Positions 1 through 11,500 of a stretch of DNA of 64,000 nt are shown here, in pieces. The notes beneath the pieces were generated by a model that searched no databases, was not told the origin of the DNA, and saw only the letters and a list, made by a program, of their open reading frames with translations. The stretch lies in the NCBI RefSeq assembly GCF_902635505.1, contig NC_045426.1, forward strand, positions 393,440,138 through 393,504,137, read 5' to 3'. How positions within the stretch are numbered: the first letter of the stretch is position 1; each line of letters begins with the position of its first letter. Source of the stretch: Sarcophilus harrisii. Its lineage: Eukaryota; Chordata; Mammalia; Dasyuromorphia; Dasyuridae. The translations under genes were made by a program, and so were the position numbers.

Positions 1-599
1 TAACAAGGACTTGACAAGACTAAGAATTCATTTATTTAGTTGCTCAGGATATAGAGCAGAATTTCCCCCAGAAATTCAGATTCAGGCAAAAAATCTTTCC
101 TACTTGTATTCTATTAGAGTAAGTCAGATTTATATATATATAATTTATATTATTAGTAGTAATTTATTAATTAGTATTCAATATTGTAATGACAAAACTT
201 CCATAATTCACTTGCCTTGGCTATAGAAATTTGCTATGAAAGTTTAATAAAAAAGAAAGAAAGAAGAAAGAAAAAGAGGGATGTGGTTATGACAATATCA
301 ATACTGGCTTTTCAAGATCACAATCTGACTTGACATAAACCCTAATGGGGGTGGGAGTGAGAAATCCCTTTGCTCTGTTTGATTCTAGGCACAAGTCATA
401 TTTAACAAACAATTGTATGTCCAAGTTCCACATTATTCATAGTTTATCATAGCTAGGCTCAGAATTAATTAAGTGGGAAATTTTCCTATTCAGAAGAAAG
501 TAGCACAATGGGAAACTCTTTGCTTATACAAGGCCAATCCCTTAAATTTCCCAAATATAGGAAACTTAAGCAGCTCTTAAACCATACTCCATTTGAGCA
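1..599. other. No gene or clear repeat
   Basis: AT-rich sequence with an A/G-rich run near 245-280. I see no supported gene or family-level repeat. Confidence 0.4.
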
Positions 600-835
600 G
601 AACATGTCATTTCCTTGAACAGTAATATTTGTTGTTGTTTGTCCTTAATTCTAGAAGAGGACCATGACATCAGGGAGTGATTTGGATTTAAATGAGGGAA
701 AGCTGTGCAGTCACCTGCCTCACTTTCCCCTCCAAAGCTATCTGGTTCCAATGGCCAGATATAGATAAGGATGACTGGAGATAGCTCTGGATGTAATGGA
801 AGACCTTGATTTTTTAACAAGTCTCAGTGTGATTG
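600..835. repeat. Marsupial SINE-like repeat (first copy)
   Basis: A GTTGTTGTTTGTCCTTAATT start, then AGAAGAGGACCATGACATCA, then a region on cats of CACCTGCCTCACTTTCCCCT type and AGATATAGATAAGGATGACT. The same layout recurs at 39800-40020, so this is a dispersed family. It is well known in marsupial DNA, but I am unsure of its formal name. Confidence 0.6.
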
Positions 836-1491
836 AGGCCACACTCATTTAGTGAACAGTGAACTCTAAGTGCTAGAAACTTAATAGCAATTCAGACAAT
901 CATATCTGAAATCAGAATCAGAATAATATCAAACTGTGTTCCCATGAGAGTTTGCCTCATATAGCAATTTCACATCAATCACAACTTATGGCTAGTATAT
1001 TATTTTTCTCATGTGAGAATGATTAACAATGAGCACATTTAAGAACATTTTATTTACCTCTTCATTTATAAGAATAATTACATTCTGACTTTTCAAATAC
1101 ACAGTGAATACACAATAACTGACTACAAATTCCAGAAAAAGACTGACCACAGCAAGCTTCCAATTTTGTATTGCCTGTTAACCTCTGAAGCAAAGTGAAG
1201 TCTTTGAAACTAAGATCTAATGTTATTAAGTTGGCTCAAAGATGTAATTTCAATACATGCTACCTATTAACAAGTACAATTTTGTAAGGATTTTTTAAAG
1301 GGGTAACCAAGTTATTGTATTAAATAAAACTCACTCTTTATTATAAGTAAACTTGTAAGAACCCTACTTTGGTTGGGAGTAGCCCTAGTTTCTTAAACTT
1401 CAGACCTTTAGAAATTTACAACATGCTGACAACAGGACTAATAAGACCACATGACCCTGCCCAACTAAAAGCCTCAAACTTTATCCATTAA

Positions 1492-1492
<1 letters not shown>
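836..1492. other. No gene or clear repeat
   Basis: AT-rich unique-looking sequence ending at the (TG)n tract. The open frames are short and unsupported. Confidence 0.4.

Positions 1493-1535
<43 letters not shown>
1493..1535. repeat. (TG)n microsatellite
   Basis: About 21 uninterrupted TG units, lying directly before the HAL1 copy. Confidence 0.95.
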
Positions 1536-1536
<1 letters not shown>

Positions 1537-1551
1537 TATAGATACATACAT

Positions 1552-2237
1552 GTATAGGATGATTCTGGGGGTGGAGTAGATGAGAAAATTCCAAGGACTT
1601 CAGATTTTTCTCCACAAACAACAACAAAAATTGTGCCTCAGGGAGAACATAGACTGGTGAAAAAACAAATAAGACTTGAAGTTTTAAAACCCCAAGACTC
1701 CATTAGAACAGGGATTCTCCTAGAACAACCTCAGAAAACACAAATAAAGACCCCAGAATAGGGGTTTAATTTGTGTAAAATGTATATACTTCTAGGCTAA
1801 CTCCAAAAAGAGAGCAAATAGGAAGTCCTGGGGCTAGTAGGGCTGGAGGCAGCCTCAGCCTAATCCACAGGAACTTTCACCTTCCTAACAGCATGGGGAA
1901 TTGAGAGTCTGAGTCCAGTAAGACTGAGAGTGAATTTTGGCTACTTAGGAACACCAGGTCCAGCTGTGCTGTAGAAACAAATCCTGGGTAAAAAAAAAAA
2001 AGAACCAGAACAGGGCAGGAATGCTGCTGACTATGGGCACAGGTAGGAGAATGGAATTGAAATCAGAGGGGAAAGCTGAAGTAAAGCCAGAGACTTCATT
2101 TTATTCCCTCTACCCCCCAAGATTAGAGGTACTTACACTAAAAGTTTTCATTTTTAAAAAAGAAGAAAAAACTCAACCATATAAATTTCCTGTGGGAAAA
2201 GGGAGAACCAAATTTTATCTTTGGAGGAAGACAAACA

Positions 2238-2294
<57 letters not shown>

Positions 2295-2415
2295 TCTTTT
2301 ACCCTAAAGAATGGTTACCTGACTAGAAAAAATTTAATAGAACTCAAAAAAGACTTAAAAAATCAAATGAGAGAGATTGAAAAAAAAAAAAAAGTAAAAA
2401 CAAAAGTGTCAATAA
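1552..2415 (+). mobile_element. HAL1/L1 5' half, 3'-truncated
   Basis: The copy matches, block by block, the 5' ~750 bases of the HAL1 at 22795-24873: shared blocks include GGGGCTAGTAGGGCTGG versus GGGGCTGGCTGGGTATGG, GGAACACCAGGTC, AGAGGGGAAAGCTGAAG and GCTTCTTTTACCC. It starts with the GATTCTGGGGGTGGAGTAG-like leader and stops where a MIR begins. A single short A-run of the element has grown to 49 A here (2243-2291). It is non-coding as it stands; the 101-codon frame through it ends in a lysine run from the A-tract. Confidence 0.75.
2243..2291. repeat. A49 tract inside HAL1
   Basis: 49 consecutive A. The sister HAL1 copy has only seven A at the matching place (23485-23491), so the tract expanded after insertion. 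Confidence 0.9.
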
Positions 2416-2417
2416 AA

Positions 2418-2640
2418 AAAGGGGTTAACATTCACATAGTACTTACCCTATGCCTGGCACTGTGTTAAGCACTTCACAATTATATATTTTATCCTCTTAA
2501 AAATCCTGGGAGGGAGGTGCCATTGTAATTCCATTGTATACATGAGGAAACTGAGCAAACAGATAGTGACTTGCTGAACATAATTCAGCTAATACAATTC
2601 TTAGACTAGATTTTAATTCAGGTTTCTAATCACATAGTTT
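2418..2640 (+). repeat. MIR/THER SINE
   Basis: Reads ACTTACCCTATGCCTGGCAC, then GTGTTAAGCACTTCACAATT, then a degraded GAGGAAACTGAG block: the standard CORE-SINE order. It abuts the truncated HAL1. Confidence 0.8.
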
Positions 2641-3130
2641 TCAAGTACTTCTTATTATCAAATGTCAAACATATTTTGCAATAAATTCTAATTTACCACA
2701 ATTACCCTAGTAGAAGTCTCAGTGTAAATGAGACTACATAATTTAATTTCAGAACAAAATCAAATCAAATTTGCGTTTATAAACTTAAATGCTAATATGT
2801 AGCACTTCCATTTTTTTTCTTCTAAGGGCCATAAATTATATGCACCTCAAATTTTAGAATCTATGACATTCAATTAATAAAAGTTATAACTTGATAGGAT
2901 ACTAATCATCTGAAATTAGTAACAAGCATTTATCTGAAAGTTTTCTCAAATTTGTCTCATCTCAATGGAATAAAACCCTTTTCTGACCTCTTTCTAAATT
3001 TCAAACTCTTTACTCTCAAATATCCATTCATGAAGTCAATACAAAAATGACTTTAACTTTCTTTGACTTTCTATTTCTTCTTTTACCTACTTGCTTAAAC
3101 TTTCTCTCTTCTTTCTTTTTATAAATTTCC

Positions 3131-3620
3131 AGTGTATTAGAATAAAGCCTACTGATTTAGCTGAAAGGGGAGCATAGACTCCAGCAAAAAACCACATCCC
3201 TGGTAGCAACTCAATATCTGACTGGGCCCCGTGAGGAGCAAAATGACCTTGTAGAATTATTTTATACTGACATTTTCATGAACAAAGCTGTTCTGTATTG
3301 AAATCCACTGATACTTAAACAATCTGGAGATTAAGCTATTTCCTGCATCTCCTGGGGCCATCTTATAGAAACTGGATGACCATGACCACAAATTGACTTA
3401 CTGATGTTCACAATTAACATAGTTGACATACCTTGACCTTTCCAATAAAAGTACCCTTCTTTTGCTAATTGCGAGTTCTTTAGGAACTTTGCCTGCCTTA
3501 TGGCATTATTATAAAGCTTTGCCCCTTGACTTGGAAACAGCCTGGGCCTATGAATTCATTCCAAACGACTTCCCACTTCATCACTTGCTGTATTTTCATG
3601 ACCTGTTGGACTTCATCATT
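3131..3620 (+). mobile_element. Retroviral LTR-like fragment
   Basis: The TTGCCCCTTGACTTGGAAACAG-type stretch near 3520 matches the U5 of the solo LTR at 32873-33362 (TTTGCTCCTTGACTTGGAGA), and a CAATAAAAG poly(A) signal lies about 80 bases before it, as in an LTR. The 5' side could begin at TGTATTAG (3131), but the right edge is unclear and no target duplication was found. It is an old fossil with no retained internal region. Confidence 0.4.
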
Positions 3621-4809
3621 TTTGATGCCCTGAATGAGGACCAGTGTGATGGCTCAGGTCCTCTCCAAGTGAAGGTAAGCTTCCCATTTCCTTCCCTTTG
3701 CCCTATAGTTGGGTCAACCCATCAAGGACCTAGAAAGACTTTTGGGTCCTTGGTTCAAGCTTTTCATAGGCTTTATCATACTTTCTACTTGGATTAGGGA
3801 ACACTTGTGGTTTTGTTTTCTCCCTCTCCAGGATGCTAGCAGAGAATAGTGCCTACAGAAGCTCCGGTTCCCTTCCCCACCTCTTTTTTTTTATGACTTG
3901 TGGCAAAAAATGGTATAGTCCTATCCCCTCCATCTCACCAGATTCCCCTTAAATTAGTGTATTAACTGCATGCTTTGTTGTTTGCAATCACTTTTTAAAT
4001 GAAGTAATTAAATATAATCATATTATATAAATATGATTTAAACAAAAATCAACTTTGGGAATTCAAGAGAATTTCTAAGAAATTTTGGAGTTAACATCAC
4101 TTCCCTTGGTGAATTTCTTGGAGTTGGGTGACCTGAAAAAGAGCCCAGTTCTCTACTTTGTTTTGGATGTGGAGATATGATTTAACTGTGTCTGATATCA
4201 GGAGTTAATCAGTCAGCCAGTCATGCACCATTTACTGAGGTACTGCTGTGTTCAGAGCCTGCAAAAATCCCTAGAAATCTTCCATGTGGTGTGGTAAATA
4301 GCAGTTTCTGTGCCTGACACAAAATTCCTTTGTACTTTCAGGTTATTGCTTCTTAGCAGGTATTGAGACCACCACCATCTCTCCTTTTACTCAGACTCAG
4401 ATCTCCATCAAGGAGATGATGAGGGGAGGAGGCAAAGGTCTACCCTCAGGATAGATACACAGATATGCAGTAAAATGGTCAAAGGAATGTCAAAGGCAGG
4501 AAAGAAGAAAAGCAGGGGTCCTGGCTAATCCACAAATTGGATTCTCTTACTGAGAAAAATTTTAACGCCAAATTGATTTAGTACTTGGGGGATCTGTGAG
4601 GTAGGTAAGCCCCAGAGCAAGAGAGGTATGAATGCCTTAGTTTAAACTCACCATGTGAAAAATGCAATAGACATCAACTGAGCACCTCCTACACAATCAA
4701 TCTTGTGCTGACTAGGTAAGAAATCAAAGACTATCATCTTGTTGGGTAGAGAACTAAATACATAAAACAGAAAATAAAATAAAAAGTAGGTTAACCATAA
4801 GACATTTCT
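3621..4809. other. No gene seen
   Basis: Mixed sequence with no supported gene. A short CAGCCAGTCATGCACCATTT / TGTTCAGAGCC stretch near 4210-4260 could be a worn L2 3' end, but I do not call it. Confidence 0.35.
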
Positions 4810-5040
4810 AAAGGATTTTAAAGTTTAAAGTCTTTACATCAATATTTCTTATTCAAGTCCCACAATACCCTGGGGAGACAGTCACTATTATAGGTATGAT
4901 TGCCAATGAGGAAACTGAAAAGTCTGCAGAGAGATTAAGTGACTTGTCCCTCATTACACAGTAGTAAGTATAATGATCAAGATTTTAACTCAGTGTTCCT
5001 GACTTCTCAGGTACAGGTTTCTATTCTTCACGACACATTC
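4810..5040 (+). repeat. MIR SINE, degraded
   Basis: Contains ATGAGGAAACTGAAAAGTCT, AAGTGACTTGTCCCTCATTA and ACTCAGTGTTCCTGACTTCT in MIR order. Confidence 0.7.
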
Positions 5041-5989
5041 CCTCTCTTTAGAACTCTATCCAAAAGTAGATTGGGCCGTCTCATGAGTAAGTACTATCTC
5101 CTTCACTATAGGTCTTCAAACAAATCTGGATAATCATTGTCAGGGATGTTGGAGAGGAGATTCTCAGTCACATCCAGGTTTGAGTACTTGGCCCTATCTC
5201 TGAATTTCTGTGGTTCTGTTTACAAGATGGACAAATGATTAAATACTAAAGTTAATGTATGAATATTGTCTATGATAGTTCAGACATAGTTCAGAGAGAA
5301 TAGAGTGATACTGAAGAATAAGCATGAGCAAGGCCATGAATGAAAATGAAAATTATATATTTAGAAGACAGTGAGTAGTCAAATTTAGCAGTTAGTAGTC
5401 ACATCTGTCTTACACCTAAGGATGTTTCAGTTACATTGATTATGGCATTTTTTTTAAGAAGAGGAATATTCTTGCAAAATATCCAGCCTTCTTGCCACAC
5501 AATGCCAGAAACCATTCTGTCACCTTGGCAATATATATGTCAACTCTTTTTTTTTAAAGACCATGAAATGTTCTTATAAGGGGTCAGAGAGTTTCATGCA
5601 TTACTCAGCAATCACAAAGACCAATCAATAAATGAAAGGGAAAAAAAAGGAATGATATTCATTTATCATTAAATTCCAAATCTACTCAACTATTCTCCTC
5701 TTCAGAATTGGCTACCACAATTCATTTTCATTAATCACAAGTAAAAGAAGGTACCTCCAAGGCAGGAGAGCATAGGCCAGGGAGTTAGAAAGCTCTAAGT
5801 TCAAGCTGTACCTCTGACTCACACAGACTGTGTAGCCCTGGGTAGAACCCTGAAGCTCTTAGTGTACTGTATGGTTCTTGAAGACTAGATGTTAAAATGA
5901 AGTATGTTCTTTATTGGAAGAGAATTTGCTACATGGTTGGAAAGAAAAAAACCCATAAAAAATGAAGAATGTTAATGCAGGTAGTTCTT
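5041..5989. other. No gene; weak MIR trace
   Basis: There is a weak MIR-like stretch at 5765-5850 (GGGAGTTAGAAAGCTCTAAG ... GTGTAGCCCTGGG). Otherwise it is AT-rich with nothing recognised. Confidence 0.4.
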
Positions 5990-6730
5990 ATATTTGTGGC
6001 TTCAAAAAGAATCTCTGGCAAAGGAAGGGGAAAAGGAGAGATCTCAAAAAAATTAAATAGTTTTGATTATATAAAATTGAAAAGCTTTTGAACAAACAAA
6101 ATTAATGTGTGAAAACAAAAAGGGAAATTTTTTCCTGGAAAAAAATCTTTGTACCAGAAAGTGATGAAAGTACTATAGCCACAATATCTAGAGAATGAAT
6201 ATAAATGTTAGCCATTTCACAATGGACAAGTGGTCAAAAAATATAAGCATGAAGTTGTGAAAAAAAGAATTATAGACTATTAATTACCATATAAAAATAT
6301 TATAAGCCACTAATGAGAAGAACAATGAAAACTTAAACCCTTTAAGGTTTCACTTCATTTTCAGCAAATTACCAATGATGATAAAAGATGGAAATAGCAA
6401 AGGTTGGAGTAAATAGATGCATTGTTGGTGAGGTCGTGGATTGGTCCAAGTATTCTGGAAAACAAATGGGAATTACATAGAATTTTTCTTAAGTGAATAA
6501 GCATTCATATACTTTGAACTTGAGATTTCACTGCTAGGAATATGTTCCTACTGAATCAAGAACAGAAAGTTCCCATATATTTCAAAATATTCTTTATCTC
6601 ACTTTTTCTTTTATCTCACAATATTACAATTGCATTAGAAATTGTGATTATAAAAAATTTAAAGAAACATGGGAAGACATGTGAACTGATGCAGAGAAAG
6701 GAGGAGAACCAAGAATGAATAAATGAAAAT
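5990..6730 (+). mobile_element. Old L1, ORF2 3' portion
   Basis: Blocks follow L1 ORF2 order: AAATTGAAAAGCTTTTG, a worn CCATTTCACAATGGACAAGTGG, TTGGTGAGGTCGTGGATTGG, ATTCTGGAAAACAAATGGGAAT, CACTGCTAGGAATATGTTCC, then AAACATGGGAAGACATGTGAACTGATGC (read here in short blocks). It is far more diverged than the L1s at 44.6 and 54.2 kb and is frameshifted throughout, so it is older. Confidence 0.7.
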
Positions 6731-6734
6731 TAAT

Positions 6735-6830
6735 GAAAAAAACATTTATTAAGTGATTACTTACTATATTTAAAACCCTGAGTCAAGCACTGGGGATACA
6801 AATGGAAATGTTAGGTAGATACTACTCTAA
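6735..6830 (-). repeat. L2 3' end, antisense
   Basis: AACATTTATTAAGTGATTAC followed by GAGTCAAGCACTGGGGATAC is the reverse complement of the L2 3' terminus. Confidence 0.65.
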
Positions 6831-6984
6831 AAGAGAAAACCACCTTTATAATAACTACATCAATATAAATAGCAAGAATTTTTTTTAATGAAACTAAGTA
6901 CTATATAGTTTTCATGATCAATGGAGGCTGAGAAGGACTGAGAAAATGCAATAAAGATACTGGACTATTTTTTGTTTTCTTTCT

Positions 6985-7140
6985 CCAGCTCCTTTTACAG
7001 ATGAGGATGTGGAGGCATAAGAGTTAAATTATATAAAGAGATTTAATATCAACAGTGACTTGCCCAGGGTCTCACAGGTAGTACTGAACTCAATCTTCCT
7101 GACTTCCAGGTCTGGTGCTCTATCCACTGCAGCAACTATG
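6985..7140 (+). repeat. MIR SINE
   Basis: TTTTACAGATGAGGATG, GACTTGCCCAGGGTCTCACA, then CTGGTGCTCTATCCACTGCA: a typical MIR right half. Confidence 0.8.
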
Positions 7141-7309
7141 TGTCTGGAATAACACATATGCTGTCACATTCGATCAATATGTTTGATTGGTTTTAATAAA
7201 TTGTTTTCTCCTTTCTAAGTCGTTGTTCACTGGACAGCAACGAAGAGGGAAATGTCCAAAAATTAATGTGATATTAAGGCAAAAAAAAAATCATCAATAA
7301 AATAGTCAG

Positions 7310-7480
7310 AGGAACTTAGATTTAGAATTGGAAGGGACTTTAGAGATTAATTTTGCAGATTAGGAAACTGAGGCCCAGAAATGTCATTTCCCGAAATTTA
7401 TATGTGTAGAAAGTAGCAGAAAGGGTATTCAGATCCAGGTCCTCTGACTCCAAATCCCATGATCTCTCCAGTATATCTAG
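7310..7480 (+). repeat. MIR3-like SINE
   Basis: AGAATTGGAAGGGACTTTAG, then GGAAACTGAGGCCCAGAAAT, then CAGGTCCTCTGACTCCAAAT. The same order is seen at 9225 and 34722. Confidence 0.75.
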
Positions 7481-9224
7481 CCACATTTTATTCTCTAACG
7501 AATGTAGCATGTCTTCCAGTGGAACCTCTCTTAGATGAACTGCTGTATCCAGTGTTGTATGGCAAAGTGGCGTATCCTACATTGACTAATACATCTGGTC
7601 TCCAAATGTTTGTCTTATCTCTTGCTTATCTCTCCTTAGGGATACCACAGTCTCCTGCTTTGAGCCAGGAGAGAGGGTGGAAAGATGCAAGTGGAGAACT
7701 AAAAATGATCCTCCTCCTTGTTCTGTGAGTTTTCTAAGGCAGTCATGTTTTCCCACCAATTCAAGCTGCATAACCACCAAAAATAACAGCTCCTTTGTTC
7801 TCTTGATGCTAGCCAGCATCAAGAGCTGTCTTCTCCCCATGCCAAAAGGGAGGGGCCATGGTGAGTGGAGACACGACAAACCCTCACCCTGGGACTTGTG
7901 GGAGGGATGCAGACTATGCAGGGCACAGCCCTGTGGAAGAGCCCTGCACTCCGTGGGAATCCTCTAGGGGATGGCTCCAATTGTTTGATTCATGGAACCT
8001 TTGGGCAGAGTCCAAGCCGCCTGATACTTATCCTAGGGGCCTTATCCTAGAGCTGCCACAGCTGCTGCTGCTGTTTGCTGGCCTAAGAACCAGTTTTAAT
8101 TTAGTCACCAAACATCATATTCTTTCTTAGCCTCTGACTGGGGCTTACAAAGAACAGATTTTGGTAATAAGTCCAATTTCTCTAGAGTAACATTTAAAGT
8201 TCCCTGAATACATCCCTTGAATTGTGTGTCACCCTGTCACTGGGAGTAAGGGAAAGAGATGTGATCTAAATGGGAATTTGGCCAGGGGTCTGTTTTCACC
8301 ATTTTGATTTAATATTGTCACCAACTGTCTGCTTACCCTCAATCAGGCTATAATTCAAGAGGAAAACCCAATTTCAGAATAAGAGCTAGCCAGAGAAAAG
8401 CTTATGGAAATGAATCTCTAACCTGAATTCATTTTCAGAATGTTACTGATCAGTGCTACAGAAATGTCATTATCTTTCATCTTAGCCAGGAATGTTGGAA
8501 GCTGGTTTGGAAAGACAGGTTCTGAAAGAAATCTCTCTGCCAGGGATCTGATGTCTAGACTTTTAACATGCCAACTCTGAGTTTACAATAAGCTAAATGC
8601 AATAGATTGGAGGCACAGGTAAAATGGTTTCACCACATTTAACTGAATTAGTTACCTAAGGGAAATAACTCCTTTCTGATACAACATAACTTCTCTAAAA
8701 TCAAAGGCTAAGGCATTTCTACTTGTATTTGTATTTTGAAAAGAAATGTTGACAAACTAGGGGCAGTGCTAATATGGGACACCTCAATAATCCAGTCCCC
8801 CACTAGCTTCTTTGTGTGCTCTTGTTAAGACAAAGCCTTGTGAGTGGCAAGAGTAAAGGTAAGGAGAGCTTTCTGAATGCCTGTGGGAATAGGGTTCAGA
8901 GCAGTCTTGTTTTGATAGGGATGTGTGGGAAAATATAGGACTGGCCTGCTGGATATTGCCCAGAAAAAGCAGGTTAAAGTGGGGATATTGCAAAAAAAGA
9001 AAAAGGATTAAGAAAATGTACCTCCCTCTCTTCTTAGTAGAAATGGGAGACTATAAGCCTAGAATATTGCATATAACGCAGACTCAGGATATTAGATTTC
9101 ACTAAATTGATTTTTTTTCTCTTCTTTTTTTTAAACTTTTGCCACAAGTTAATACTTACTTAGTAAAGAGAGGGAGAAATATAGGCTTCCAGGTTAGGGA
9201 CTCTTGGGGTCAAAGAAAAGAATT
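7481..9224. other. Unique-looking stretch, overlapping open frames, no gene supported
   Basis: More GC-rich than its surroundings around 7640-8110, which yields several overlapping open frames of 60-97 codons on both strands. None has a recognisable domain, Kozak context with splice support, or a poly(A) signal, so they are taken as chance. A perfect hairpin lies at 7800-7825. No repeat family was recognised. Confidence 0.4.
7800..7825. other. Perfect 11-bp hairpin, 4-nt loop
   Basis: CTCTTGATGCT, loop AGCC, AGCATCAAGAG. The arms are exact complements. No poly-T follows and no microRNA family was recognised. Confidence 0.75.
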
Positions 9225-9375
9225 ATAAGGCTCACAGATTTCAAGCCAGAAGGGACCTCAGAAGTTGTTCAGGAAACTCAGAGATAATAAGTGGCATACC
9301 TAGTGTCACACAGGTAGGAAGTAGCAGAGCCAGGATTGACACAAAGTCCTCTGACTACAAAGTCTCTTTCCACCA
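9225..9375 (+). repeat. MIR3-like SINE
   Basis: AGCCAGAAGGGACCTCAGAA, CACACAGGTAGGAAGTAGCA, AGCCAGGATT and CCTCTGACTACAAAGTCTC in the same order as at 7310. Confidence 0.7.
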
Positions 9376-9689
9376 CATCAGGAAACAAATCAGCATTAAA
9401 AATTCCCTTACACAAAGAGGAAAAATGTCTCCGACAGAAAGCCCAGTCGTAAAAAAGTATTGGAGAGTATTGAAATCCATTAGAGAAAACATTCATACAG
9501 AAAAATAGTTCTATATGAAAGCCATAAAAAAAAAGAGTCAACCCCATTTAGTTTTTGTTTGTTGGTTTTTTAATGGCAAATAGTGATAGAAGTCAAGGCA
9601 TCAGAAATCTAGCAGGAGTTGTGTACATGTGCTTATGAGCATGTATATGTATGCATGTACACACACATATAGACCCTACATAAATCCCC

Positions 9690-10355
9690 CCCAAATGTAG
9701 CTATATAAAGTAGTCTTTTCATCTTATACATTTCTTGTCCATATTATCAAGTAATCTTTCACAGAGAGTATCCCAAAGTGCTGATGGCCTTCCCCTAAAT
9801 CTTTTAACATTAAATTCAGACAAGTACAGAGTTCTATCATCTATTGCTTTTATAATATGACTGGACGATAATCCTTTCTGGAGTTCATTTCTTGGATGAT
9901 GTCTTTTATTTATATATGGCTTATATGTTTGTCATCATAAGAAATACACTGTGGAATGTTTACATCTCTCAAATATCTTTCCATTGCTCTTTGGGTCACC
10001 TAAAATTTTTAAGTGATTTATTCTTTTGATATTGTTACACTCAATGATTTACAGCTATTTGGTATCATCCAGTGAATATTAGGGTTTTTTAAAAAGATGA
10101 CTTTTGTGACAAGAAACATCTGGGCATCATTGAAAGTTAATATGTAATTTCCCAATAGCAATACAACTTTTCTCTTCCTGTTATTCAATTCTGGATCCAG
10201 GTCATTGCCCATCAGCAGTTTCTGTCCAAAATATGTATAATGAGAAACCAATTCAATGCCCATCCAACTTGATGTCATCACCTCAACAATAAGTGTACAA
10301 TTCATTAGTTGTACAATAGACGATGTTGTCATCAGACAACCTAAGCAAAAAAACA
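9690..10355 (-). mobile_element. RTE (BovB-like) LINE fragment
   Basis: Minus-strand translation gives, in order, the RT catalytic loop as SDDNIV (family LRFADDIVL), then HYTYFGQKLLMGNDLDPELN (family YxYLGQ...NxLDxEI), then a RAMER-like basic motif and RGRPSALWDTL (family RGRP-x-RW near the C-terminus). These are the RT palm end and C-terminal region of RTE-clade LINEs, which encode one reverse transcriptase/endonuclease protein. Thumb and C-terminus are present; endonuclease and most RT are missing. Several stops and frame changes interrupt it, and the longest open piece is 112 codons (10356-10018). Confidence 0.75.
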
Positions 10356-10359
10356 AGTT

Positions 10360-11000
10360 TACAAGTTCATGATTATTTGTTTACAAGTGACATCATGTAC
10401 AACATTTACATATTGGTCATTTTGCTCAAGAAAAACTTGAATAAAAGAAATAAAGTGAAAAATAGCATGCTTCAGTCTGATTCAAACAACATCAGTTCTT
10501 TCTCTGGAGGTGCATAGTATGGTTCATTATTAGTTCTTTGGAATTATCTTGGATCTCTGTATTGCAGAGAATAGCTAAGTTATTCACAATTATTAATCAA
10601 ACAATATTGTTGTTACTGTTTATAACTTTATTTTGGTTCTGTTGACTTTGTATCAGTTGATCTATGTCTTTTCAGGTTTTTCTGAAAACATCTTGATTGT
10701 CATTTCTTATAGCACAATAATATTCCATTATAATCATATGCTACAGTATGTTCAGCCATTCTCCAATTGATAAATATCTTTCTGATTTGCAATTCTTAGC
10801 CACCACAAAAAAAAAAAAGTATTTTTGGAGATCCTTTCTCTGCCCCACCTTTCTTTTCTTTTTTTTAAATATCTTTGAGATATAGATCTAGCAACGGTCC
10901 TACTGGATCAGAGGGTATGCTGTGTTATAGTCCTTTGATCATAGTTCCAAATTGTTCTCCAGAATGGTTGGCTCAGTTCACAACTCCATTAGCAGTGTAT
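10360..11000 (-). mobile_element. L1 3' end, antisense, old
   Basis: On the minus strand: CAACCATTCTGGAGAACAAT, TACTGATCCAGTAGGACC-type block, AATTGGAGAATGGCTGAACA, ACAGAACCAAAATAAAG, then TCCAGAGAAAGAACTGATGT and a 3' UTR. This is the older L1 3' UTR type, unlike the L1s at 38.5-46.3 kb. It is 5'-truncated at ~11000 where a SINE begins, and its 3' side abuts the RTE fragment. Confidence 0.7.
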
Positions 11001-11004
11001 TAGT

Positions 11005-11135
11005 GGGGCAAATAGGTGGCCCAGTGGACAGAGCATCAGCCCCGAAGTTAGAAAAACCTGAGTTCTCAGACAGTTGCTAGCTGTGTAATCCTAAACAAAT
11101 CACCCAATCCCAGTTGTCTGATTCAGTTTGTTCTT
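11005..11135 (+). repeat. tRNA-derived marsupial SINE
   Basis: GGGGCAAATAGGTGGCCCAG, TGGACAGAGCATCAGCCCCG, TGCTAGCTGTGTAATCCTAA, ending ACCCAATCCCAGTTGTCTG. Head and core match the MAR1/WSINE type. It sits at the broken end of the antisense L1. Confidence 0.7.
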
Positions 11136-11279
11136 CTTTGGGCAACCAGAGTAGGAAGTAAAGTAGTGGAGAGCAAATAGCAGGATATCCAGGGTGGATG
11201 CTGTTGAAAGGATTATTAAAAGGAGTGCCTTCCTTTGGGTCAGTCCTGGACAGCACTCTGCATCATGATGATATGGTTT

Positions 11280-11500
11280 AGGAGAGCATTAGGTAGAGAC
11301 TCGGTCATATGAAGAATCCACAATGGCCATTCTTCTTCTCAAAAGGCAGAGCCACCTAGGGGAAGGGACCACAGACAAAATGAAGGGATACGACAGACCC
11401 CAGGAATGGTAAACATGAAATAGAGTTGGGAGAGCATATAGTTAGAAGAGGAAAAAGACAAGTTCCCCAGAGGAACTCACAATTAAAGACAGAAAGGAAA
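11280..11500 (-). mobile_element. LTR fragment, R/U5-like
   Basis: AGAATCCACAATGGCCATTC, GGTAAACATGAAATAGAG and GGGAGAGCATATAG align with the LTR at 30070-30729, same orientation. Only one end is clear. Broken fossil, no internal genes. Confidence 0.6.

Noticed and set aside
2021-2326. 101-codon open frame
   Set aside because: It crosses a HAL1 and its lysine run is the A49 tract.
3423-3797. 124-codon frame
   Set aside because: Lies across the LTR-like fragment and has no known domain.
7459-8130. Cluster of overlapping frames on both strands
   Set aside because: Mutually overlapping, no domain, no splice or poly(A) context; explained by locally higher GC.
10018-10356. 112-codon frame as a host gene
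   Set aside because: Matches RTE reverse transcriptase order; the copy is interrupted elsewhere.
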